DNA from: Wenzhouxiangella sp.
GTDB lineage: Bacteria > Pseudomonadota > Gammaproteobacteria > Xanthomonadales > Wenzhouxiangellaceae
Assembly (NCBI GenBank): GCA_007121485.1
Contig: SKKM01000309.1
Span: forward strand, 1-6,669
Direction: 5' to 3'
DNA: 6,669 bases
The notes beneath the pieces are model-generated. The model was not told the origin of the DNA, did no database searches, and was given only the letters and a program-made list of their open reading frames with translations. Every line of letters starts with the position of its first letter. The first letter of the stretch is position 1. A program made the position numbers and the translations under genes. Positions 1-6,669 of the stretch are shown here, piece by piece.

Positions 1-164
1 CCGGTCAGCAGGTTGAGCTCTGCCTGGCCGTGGCCGCGCACCTCGGCCGAGGGCGAGTGGGTGCGCAGGTATTCGCACGGCAGCTCGAAACTCTGCCCGT
101 CGTCGAACTCGACGATCAGCAGACGGCGGCTTTTTTCCAGGCGGATTTCAGTCGGATCAGGCAT
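1..164 (-). CDS. DUF971 family protein (N-terminal 54 codons, cut by window edge)
   Basis: The reading frame begins at the ATG at 164 and runs off the left edge. The visible residues start MPDPTEIRLEKSRRLLIVEF, followed by DDGQSFELPCEYLR and the block SPSAEVRGHG. This matches the DUF971 family (also described as the gamma-butyrobetaine hydroxylase-like N-terminal domain), whose hallmarks are an early PTEIRL, LP.EYLR and SPSAEV.GHG. Stand-alone members are around 100-130 residues, so about half is missing. The biochemical role of stand-alone members is not established. The domain is also found fused to Mrp/HCF101-type Fe-S carrier ATPases and to hydroxylases, which hints at metal or Fe-S handling, but nothing here tests that. 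The start lies only 7 bp after the stop of the AbgT transporter gene, so the two are probably co-transcribed. A weak CTGAGA lies within the end of the upstream gene. In many proteobacteria a ubiE-like gene follows DUF971, but that would be outside the window. Confidence 0.85.
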   Translation of the reverse strand, partial: MPDPTEIRLEKSRRLLIVEFDDGQSFELPCEYLRTHSPSAEVRGHGQAELNLLT

Positions 165-171
165 CGAAGTC

Positions 172-1761
<1,590 letters not shown>

Positions 1762-1806
1762 GTTGCTGTTTTCTGGCGCTCTTCGCGGCGGGTCGGGGCA
1801 GAGCGC

Positions 1807-1834
1807 ATGATAGCAACAGGCCGGCGCCTGTGCA
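1807..1834 (-). promoter_or_regulatory. Candidate extended -10 promoter for the AbgT gene
   Basis: Read on the minus strand, the -10 hexamer is TATCAT (plus-strand ATGATA, 1807-1812), preceded by TGC, which gives an extended -10. The -35 hexamer is TGCACA (plus-strand 1829-1834), 4 of 6 matches to the sigma-70 consensus, with a 16-bp spacer. The predicted transcription start near 1800 would leave a leader of about 39 nt before the GTG at 1761. This comes from pattern reading only. The -35 sits in the loop of the inverted repeat at 1818-1843, so a regulator could act there. Confidence 0.4.
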
Positions 1835-1843
1835 GACCGGCCT
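1818..1843. repeat. Inverted repeat overlapping the AbgT promoter candidate
   Basis: AGGCCGG at 1818-1824 is perfectly repeated in reverse complement as CCGGCCT at 1837-1843, around a 12-nt centre. The repeat straddles the candidate -35 (1829-1834) of the AbgT gene. It could be an operator half-site pair or part of the end-of-transcript structure of cbs. There is no T-run on either side, so it is not a typical intrinsic terminator. Confidence 0.35.
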
Positions 1844-1844
1844 C

Positions 1845-1872
1845 AACCCCGGATGCCTGCGTGCAAGCCGGG

Positions 1873-1874
<2 letters not shown>
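1845..1874 (-). terminator. Hairpin at the cbs stop codon, weak terminator candidate
   Basis: AACCCCGG (1845-1852) and CCGGGTT (1868-1874) form a stem with one bulged C, plus a short inner TGC/GCA stem. The arm begins inside the cbs TAA stop codon. On the minus strand the hairpin is not followed by a U-tract, so if it ends transcription it would need help, for example Rho. It may instead protect the 3' end of the message. Confidence 0.3.
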
Positions 1875-3252
<1,378 letters not shown>

Positions 3253-3288
3253 GGGGCAAGGCGGGATCGGGTCGGTCGGATGGCGGGC

Positions 3289-3332
3289 AAAAAAAAACCG
3301 CCCGGCAGAACTCTGGGTTGCGACCGGGCGGT
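3289..3332 (-). terminator. Rho-independent terminator after the DUF465 gene
   Basis: A perfect 9-bp GC-rich stem is formed by ACCGCCCGG (3297-3305) and CCGGGCGGT (3324-3332) around an 18-nt loop. On the minus strand it is followed directly by nine T residues (plus-strand A-run 3289-3297). It begins 24 bp after the DUF465 stop and ends 36 bp before the cbs start. It should end the DUF465 transcript, and it would also block read-through into cbs unless relieved. Confidence 0.92.
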
Positions 3333-3356
3333 GTGTCTGGGTTTTCGAGATGATCG

Positions 3357-3575
3357 TCAGGCGGCGTTGGCCTGTTCCATCATCCGCGTCAGCTGATCCT
3401 TGGCCCGCAGTTTTTCGCGCTTGAGCTGGTTGAGCGCCAGGTTTTCCATCGGTGCCGTGCCATGCTCGGCCGCCAGCACGCGCTTTTCAAGCTGCTGGTG
3501 GTGGTTGTAGAGACGCCGAAACTCTTCGTTTTCCTTGAGCATGGTTTCCATCTCTTGCTGACGATTTTCGAACAT
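3357..3575 (-). CDS. DUF465 (YdcH-like) small helical protein
   Basis: This 72-residue soluble protein is highly charged and predicted almost wholly helical. Its central NHHQQLEKRVLAAEHG (24-39) and C-terminal LNQLKREKLRAKDQL (48-62) match the DUF465 family (E. coli YdcH-like), whose signature is a late LK.EKL.LKD motif and whose members are about 65-80 residues. No function is established for the family; the amphipathic helices suggest a helical hairpin or coiled-coil binding partner. I chose the ATG at 3575 because AAGGAG lies 7 nt upstream, the best ribosome binding site in the window, and because the protein then has family length. Reading the frame further upstream adds unconserved residues across the structured spacer. 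It is followed by a strong terminator, so it is probably a single-gene transcript or the end of the upstream envelope operon. Confidence 0.88.
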   Translation of the reverse strand: MFENRQQEMETMLKENEEFRRLYNHHQQLEKRVLAAEHGTAPMENLALNQLKREKLRAKDQLTRMMEQANAA

Positions 3576-3582
3576 CGCGTAA

Positions 3583-3588
3583 CTCCTT
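3583..3588 (-). promoter_or_regulatory. Strong ribosome binding site fixing the DUF465 start
   Basis: On the minus strand the hexamer AAGGAG lies 7 nt before the ATG at 3575. It decides the start of the 72-residue protein over longer in-frame alternatives reaching back to about 3785. Confidence 0.85.
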
Positions 3589-3613
3589 GATTGAGCAGGA
3601 TCGTGAACCGACA

Positions 3614-3642
3614 CGGCTGCCAGGCCGTTGCTGCCTGGGCCG
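3614..3642. repeat. Hairpin-forming inverted repeat in the DUF465 leader
   Basis: CCAGGC (3620-3625) and GCCTGG (3633-3638) form a 6-bp stem with a 7-nt loop. CGGC (3614-3617) and GCCG (3639-3642) extend it across a 2-nt bulge. It lies about 40 nt upstream of the DUF465 start on the minus strand. There is no T-run on either side, so it is not an intrinsic terminator. It may be a leader structure or simply a GC-rich coincidence. Confidence 0.4.
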
Positions 3643-3710
3643 CGTCGCGGGATTTCATGATCTTGATTGTGTAATTGAATCAGACACATAGCCTGTTTGG
3701 GGCGGCGACA

Positions 3711-3779
3711 ATCACCGCTTGGCGAACTGTTGCATGGCGCAACCGCCCGTGTCCTACTTGTATCGCAAAGCGCGGTGAT
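3711..3779. repeat. Nested inverted-repeat element between the OmpA-like and DUF465 genes
   Basis: ATCACCGC (3711-3718) and GCGGTGAT (3772-3779) are perfect 8-bp arms. Inside them TTGGCGA (3719-3725) can pair with TCGCAA (3763-3768) with one bulged base, and GTTGC (3729-3733) pairs with GCAAC (3739-3743) around a 5-nt loop. The result is a three-helix fold about 69 nt long in noncoding DNA. I do not recognise it as a known riboswitch or small RNA class. It could be a 3' end structure of the OmpA-like transcript, a leader element of the DUF465 transcript, or a dispersed repeat. Confidence 0.4.
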
Positions 3780-3817
3780 GTGCAAGCCGCGGGGGCCGGC
3801 ACGCGGTCGGGCAACGT

Positions 3818-4813
3818 TCAGTCGTAAAGCAGGATCACGTCGACCCGGCGGTTCTGCCGACGACCGTCTTCACTCTCGTTGCTGGCGATGGGGAATTCCT
3901 GGCCCATGCCGACGGCCTGGATGCGCTCGGCGTCCACGCCGAGCGCGATCAGTTCGCGCCGGACAGAGTCGGCGCGTGCCTGCGAGATGCGCATGTTGAC
4001 CTGGGCGGTTCCGGTGCTGTCCGTGTGGCCTTCGATTCGGATACGCCGATCCGGCTCGCTTTGCAGCAGTTCGACGACGTCTTCCAGGTTGGCCCGGGCA
4101 TAGTCGGCCAGATCGGTCTGCCCGAGCTCGAACAGCACGTCGCCAAGCGTGATCACGACGCCGCGATCGGTTTCGCGCAGTTCCATCAGTTCCAGCCGGC
4201 GTCGCAGCGAGTCGGCGGCTTCCGAGGCTAGCTGCGCCTCGCGCCGCGCCAACTCGATCTCGCTGGCCTGGGCCTCGGCCAGGCGGCGGGCGGCTTGCGC
4301 TTCTTCGCGCGCTTCGCGCTCGCGGCGGGCGGCTTCGTCGCGCTGTTCGTCGGCGGTCATCGCCGCGCGCCGGGCGCGCTCGATTTCTTCCAGGGTGGTG
4401 GCGCTGATCAATCGCGCCTCCTCGGCTTCGCGTCGGGCCTGCTCGACTTCGAGGCGGCTGGCGCGCAGCAGCAACTGGGTGCGCTCCTGGTCGAGTTCGT
4501 CGATGCGCGCGCGGGCCTGGGCGCGGAAGGCTTCGGCCCGGGCGATTTCGATGCGCTTCTCGGCGATGCGGATGCGGTGGGCGCGTTCGTCCTCGTTCAG
4601 GCCATCGGCCGCCGCCGCGCGCACCGCGCGCTCGGCGTCGGCCAGGGCCAGCGGCACGCGCCCGGACAGCTCGCTGTCATCGCGGAAGCTGGCCAGATCA
4701 CTGCGCAGGTTGGCCAGCGCGCCGTCGTCTCGCTGCGGGGTCGCGCAGCCGGTCGTGGCCAGGATGACGCCCAGGGCGATGACAAGCGCCGTTGCGGGAA
4801 GCAGCCGCTTCAT
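3818..4813 (-). CDS. Outer-membrane lipoprotein: DUF4398, long coiled coil, OmpA-type peptidoglycan-binding domain
   Basis: This 331-residue protein has a signal peptide ending in ATTGC, with C23 as lipidation site. The -3 residue is Thr rather than the usual Leu. The residue after the Cys is Ala, consistent with sorting to the outer membrane. A DUF4398-type helical region covers about 35-110 (including ALADAERAVRAAAADG and AEKRIEIARAEAF). An Ala/Glu/Arg-rich coiled coil spans about 111-212. The C-terminal OmpA domain (about 218-331) has EGHTDSTGTA at 261-270, ISQARADSVRREL at 276-288 and GRRQNRRVDVI at 317-327. D265 and R280 have the 15-residue spacing of the diaminopimelate-binding pair of E. 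coli OmpA. It likely tethers the outer membrane to peptidoglycan, with the coiled coil as a spacer. The ATG at 4813 has GGGAGG 7 nt upstream and overlaps the previous stop as ATGA, so translation is probably coupled. A precise cellular process cannot be named. Confidence 0.88.
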   Translation of the reverse strand: MKRLLPATALVIALGVILATTGCATPQRDDGALANLRSDLASFRDDSELSGRVPLALADAERAVRAAAADGLNEDERAHRIRIAEKRIEIARAEAFRAQARARIDELDQERTQLLLRASRLEVEQARREAEEARLISATTLEEIERARRAAMTADEQRDEAARREREAREEAQAARRLAEAQASEIELARREAQLASEAADSLRRRLELMELRETDRGVVITLGDVLFELGQTDLADYARANLEDVVELLQSEPDRRIRIEGHTDSTGTAQVNMRISQARADSVRRELIALGVDAERIQAVGMGQEFPIASNESEDGRRQNRRVDVILLYD

Positions 4814-5190
4814 TCCAGTGCCTCCCGCCCGAAGGCCTCGACCAGGTCAGAGCGCAGGCGCTCCAGGGCGCGCTGGCGCTGGGCCAGTTCTGCCCGGGTC
4901 TGCGCTGCCCGGGTGCGGGCCAGCGCGAGTTGGGCCTCGATTTCGGCCTCGTCGGCCAGGCGCCGGCTCTCCGTTGCCCGGCCGGCCTGCATCTGCGTGC
5001 GGGCGGACTCCAGGCGTTCGCGCGCGAACCGCAGCTCCAGCGGCGCGTATTCCGCGGCGCCGGCCTGTTCGGCCTGGAGCACGGCGTTCTCGGCGTTGTC
5101 GAGCACGCGCGGGTCGGGCGGCGTGGTGGCGCAGGCTGCCAGCGTGAGCAGGGTCACCATCGCAAGCAGCCTCAATGGATTGGTTGTCAT
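4810..5190 (-). CDS. Small DUF4398 lipoprotein
   Basis: This 126-residue predicted outer-membrane lipoprotein has signal peptide MTTNPLRLLAMVTLLTLAAC with a canonical LAAC lipobox (C20). The residue after the Cys is Ala, favouring outer-membrane sorting. The mature part is nearly all helical and matches DUF4398: NAENAVLQAEQAGAAEYAP at 32-50, then LELRFARERLESARTQM at 51-67, and Ala-rich heptads to about 118. The family has no established activity and often sits beside OmpA-domain lipoproteins, as here. Its stop overlaps the start of the DUF4398-OmpA gene by 4 nt, a strong sign of co-expression and perhaps a physical complex. I chose the ATG at 5190 because the signal peptide then begins properly. 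An upstream in-frame ATG at 5241 would add 17 residues that spoil it. The ribosome binding site is poor (AGGA about 13 nt upstream). Confidence 0.85.
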   Translation of the reverse strand: MTTNPLRLLAMVTLLTLAACATTPPDPRVLDNAENAVLQAEQAGAAEYAPLELRFARERLESARTQMQAGRATESRRLADEAEIEAQLALARTRAAQTRAELAQRQRALERLRSDLVEAFGREALE

Positions 5191-5222
5191 GACACGTGAT
5201 GTTTCCTGAGACGGGGTTCCGC

Positions 5223-5244
5223 AAAAACAGGGGAACGACACCCC
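5223..5244 (-). terminator. Weak intrinsic terminator candidate after maiA
   Basis: On the minus strand GGGG (plus-strand 5241-5244) and CCCC (plus-strand 5230-5233) can form a 4-bp stem with a 7-nt loop, followed by TGTTTTT (T-run at plus-strand 5223-5227). It lies right after the maiA stop. The stem is short, so termination may be partial and some transcript may continue into the DUF4398 gene 57 bp downstream of maiA. Confidence 0.35.
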
Positions 5245-5247
5245 AGT

Positions 5248-5916
5248 TTAACCGGCATCGGGCTGGTTTTCCGGCCTGGCCGCCTGCAGTTTGTCCCTGC
5301 TTTCCAGCCGTGCGCAGATGGCCTGGATCCGGTCCAGGCCGTCCAGGCTGCAGCCGAACCGGCGCGCGTTGTAGACCTGTGGCAACAGACAGCAATCGGC
5401 CAGCCCCGGTTCCTCGTCGCAGCAGAAAGGCCGTTCTTCGCGTCCCAGCAGCGTCTCCACCGCGGCCAGGCCGCTCTCGGTCCAGTGCCGGTACCAGGCC
5501 AGACGGGCGGATTCATCGAAGCCGCCGACCTCGACCAGGTAGGACAGTACGCGCAGGTTGTTGAGCGGGTGGATGTCGCAGGCGATCAGCTGGGCGATGG
5601 CCCGGGCCTCGGCCCTGCGGCCTGGCTCGGCCGGCAGCAGAGGAGTTTGTGGGAAGCGCTCGTCCAGGTATTCGATGATGGCGAGCGACTGGCCGAGCAC
5701 CAGCTCGCCGTGGACCAGGGTCGGCACCAGGCCCTGCGGGTTGAGCGAGCGGTAGTCATCGGCGTGCTGCTCGCCGCCGTTTTTGACCAGATGGACCGGG
5801 CGCAGCTCATATGCCAGCCCCTTGAGCGCCAGCGCCAGGCGCACCCTGTAGCTGGCCGACGAGCGCCAGTACGAATAAAGAATCAGCGGCTTGTCGTCGT
5901 TTTGGTGCTTGTTCAT
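5248..5916 (-). CDS. maiA: Maleylacetoacetate isomerase (zeta-class glutathione transferase)
   Basis: This 222-residue cytosolic enzyme is predicted to isomerise maleylacetoacetate to fumarylacetoacetate using glutathione, the step before fumarylacetoacetate hydrolase in tyrosine breakdown. The thioredoxin-like N-terminal domain has SSASYRVRLALALKGL (19-34), NPQGLVPTL (59-67) and QSLAIIEYLDERFP (76-89). The helical domain has the family block CDIHPLNNLRVLSYL (113-127) and LADCCLLPQVYNARRF (172-187). In human GSTZ1 the first motif is SSCS; the Cys is Ala here, while the Ser pair is kept. I chose the ATG at 5916 (MNKHQNDDKPLILYSYW), since family proteins begin just before the LYSYW strand. A longer in-frame start at 6003 would read 29 residues out of the palindromic repeat and is rejected. 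The ribosome binding site is weak. The gene lies downstream of the FAH gene in the same direction, which supports the assignment. Confidence 0.94.
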   Translation of the reverse strand: MNKHQNDDKPLILYSYWRSSASYRVRLALALKGLAYELRPVHLVKNGGEQHADDYRSLNPQGLVPTLVHGELVLGQSLAIIEYLDERFPQTPLLPAEPGRRAEARAIAQLIACDIHPLNNLRVLSYLVEVGGFDESARLAWYRHWTESGLAAVETLLGREERPFCCDEEPGLADCCLLPQVYNARRFGCSLDGLDRIQAICARLESRDKLQAARPENQPDAG

Positions 5917-5944
5917 CGGAGTTTCTTGGAATGGTCTGGTGTTT

Positions 5945-6118
5945 AAAGCCTCTCGCAAAGGCGCAAAGACGCCAAGGGAAGAAGAGAAAAGGTTTAAAAG
6001 CAAAAAATGCTCAGAACCTGCGCAAATTCACTTTTGCTTTGGCCTTCCATTCCTGCGCGCTTTTATTCTTTCTTTTCCTTTGCGCCCTTGGCGTCTTTGC
6101 GCCTTTGCGAGACGCTTT
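5945..6118. repeat. Large palindromic repeat (MITE/REP-like) between fumarylacetoacetate hydrolase and maiA genes
   Basis: Perfect 28-bp inverted arms lie at 5951-5978 and 6085-6112. After a single mismatch they extend through AAAGC/GCTTT (5945-5949 and 6114-6118), so 33 of 34 arm positions pair. Each arm is built from three degenerate 8-bp units: GCAAAGGC (5955-5962), GCAAAGAC (5963-5970) and GCCAAGGG (5971-5978). The inner part is purine-rich on the left and pyrimidine-rich on the right, with imperfect extension of the stem and a nested 9-bp pair (AAAGCAAAA at 5997-6005, TTTTGCTTT at 6032-6040). It is clearly more AT-rich than the surrounding genes and codes for nothing credible. From memory, repeats of GCAAAG(A/G)CGC type are scattered in intergenic DNA of many proteobacteria and produce spurious proteins such as LGVFAPLRE. 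No transposase and no obvious target duplication is visible. Confidence 0.88.
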
Positions 6119-6145
6119 TTCAAGGCCGCCGCCCCGAAAACGAAG

Positions 6146-6669
6146 CTAGCGCCGGTACTCGATCAGGGTCTGTTCGATCGGCCCGAAAATGCTCTCCCCG
6201 CGCGAGTCGAGCATCTCGACCCTGACCACGTCGCCGAACTGCAGGAACGGCGTGCTCGGCTTGCCCTCGGCAATGATTTCCAGCATGCGCTTCTCGGCCA
6301 GGCAGGAGGCGCCGCGGGCGGTGTCCTGGTTGGCGATGGTGCCGGAGCCGACCAGGGTGCCGGCGGCCAGGGGTCGGGTGCGGGCGGCGTGGGCGACCAG
6401 TTCGGCGAATGAGAACTGCATGTCTTCGCCGGCTTCAGGCTGACCGAACAATTCACCGTTCAGCCAGGTCTTGAGCGGCAGGTGCAGCTTGTCGTCGCGC
6501 CAGGCATCGCCCAGCTCGTCGGGCGTCACCGCGACCGGCGCCAGGGCCGAGCGCGGCTTGGACTGCAGAAAGCCAAAGCCCTTGGCCAGCTCGCCCGGAA
6601 TGAGGTTGCGCAGCGAGACGTCGTTGAGCAGGGTGATCAACTGGATGTGCCGGCCGCATTCAGCGGCCG
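6146..6669 (-). CDS. Fumarylacetoacetate hydrolase family protein (C-terminal part, cut by window edge)
   Basis: About 174 C-terminal codons are visible; the frame is open through the right edge, so the true start is outside the window (the TTG at 6640 is an internal Leu codon). The enzyme is predicted to split fumarylacetoacetate into fumarate and acetoacetate, the last step of tyrosine breakdown. The visible blocks are LLNDVSLRNLIP near 6631-6596, whose Asp (codon 6620-6622) fits the metal-binding Asp of the family's NDWSARD motif. They are followed by ELAKGFGFLQSKP with the conserved Lys, then GSGTIANQD and ASCLAEKR, corresponding to GTISG...SMLEL of mammalian FAH, and a final FLQFGDVVRVEML...FGPIEQ. 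It resembles the shorter bacterial form of the family rather than the mammalian length form. Gene order with maiA downstream supports a homogentisate pathway role; a related FAH-superfamily hydrolase is the main alternative. Confidence 0.9.
   Translation of the reverse strand, partial: AAECGRHIQLITLLNDVSLRNLIPGELAKGFGFLQSKPRSALAPVAVTPDELGDAWRDDKLHLPLKTWLNGELFGQPEAGEDMQFSFAELVAHAARTRPLAAGTLVGSGTIANQDTARGASCLAEKRMLEIIAEGKPSTPFLQFGDVVRVEMLDSRGESIFGPIEQTLIEYRR

Noticed and set aside
3576..3785. N-terminal extension of the DUF465 frame to a start near 3785.
   Set aside because: The extra 70 residues are unconserved, cross the hairpin elements and lack a ribosome binding site, while the ATG at 3575 has AAGGAG at ideal spacing.
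3787..3806. CCGCG/CGCGG hairpin just after the OmpA-like gene, considered as a terminator.
   Set aside because: The stem is only 5 bp with a 10-nt loop and no T-run on the minus strand. It is too weak to call in such GC-rich sequence.
4260..4500. Repetitive GC-rich stretch in the OmpA-like gene, considered as a DNA tandem repeat.
   Set aside because: The periodicity follows from Ala/Glu/Arg heptads of the coiled coil, not from exact DNA repeats.
4149..5209. Long plus-strand frames (4149-5147 and 4295-5209) opposite the lipoprotein pair.
   Set aside because: They are Ser/Arg/Ala-rich low-complexity translations produced by the coiled-coil codons on the other strand, with no domain and no ribosome binding site.
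5891..6412. Plus-strand frames starting in or near the palindromic repeat, giving peptides such as SRKGAKTPRE and LAKAQRRQGK.
   Set aside because: They are translations of the repeat arm continuing antisense to the FAH gene. Such peptides are typical spurious products of this repeat type.
6651..6669. Perfect 7-bp inverted repeat CGGCCGC/GCGGCCG at the right edge.
   Set aside because: It lies within the FAH coding frame and is explained by GC-rich Ala/Gly/Arg codons. No noncoding role is needed.

Overview
The window is GC-rich bacterial DNA. Every gene I can support lies on the minus strand, so transcription runs from high to low coordinates. The gene set suggests a gammaproteobacterium: a homogentisate-type tyrosine pathway, DUF971 and DUF465 proteins, DUF4398 envelope lipoproteins, and a heme-less cystathionine beta-synthase with C-terminal CBS domains. 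A Xanthomonadales/Chromatiales-like lineage would fit, but that placement is inference from gene content, not from a marker gene.

In transcription order, the right end (6669 to 5248) holds the C-terminal half of a fumarylacetoacetate hydrolase and a complete maleylacetoacetate isomerase. These are the last two steps of phenylalanine/tyrosine breakdown to fumarate and acetoacetate. They are separated by 229 bp, most of it taken up by a large palindromic repeat with 28-bp perfect arms. Next (5190 to 3818) comes an envelope gene pair: a small DUF4398 lipoprotein whose stop overlaps (ATGA) the start of a second lipoprotein made of DUF4398, a long coiled coil and an OmpA-type peptidoglycan-binding domain. 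A 242-bp spacer with two hairpin-forming elements leads to a small DUF465 (YdcH-like) gene with a strong ribosome binding site, followed by a textbook intrinsic terminator.

The left half holds cystathionine beta-synthase (3252 to 1873), a short spacer with two inverted repeats and a candidate extended -10 promoter, an AbgT-family transporter (1761 to 172), and, 7 bp further on, the start of a DUF971 protein cut by the window edge.

There are no RNA genes, CRISPR arrays, transposases or recognisable defence genes. The most unusual element is the palindromic repeat between the two tyrosine-catabolism genes. Second are the regulatory questions around the terminator 36 bp ahead of cbs and the structured spacer ahead of the DUF465 gene. 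I found no convincing new multi-gene system.
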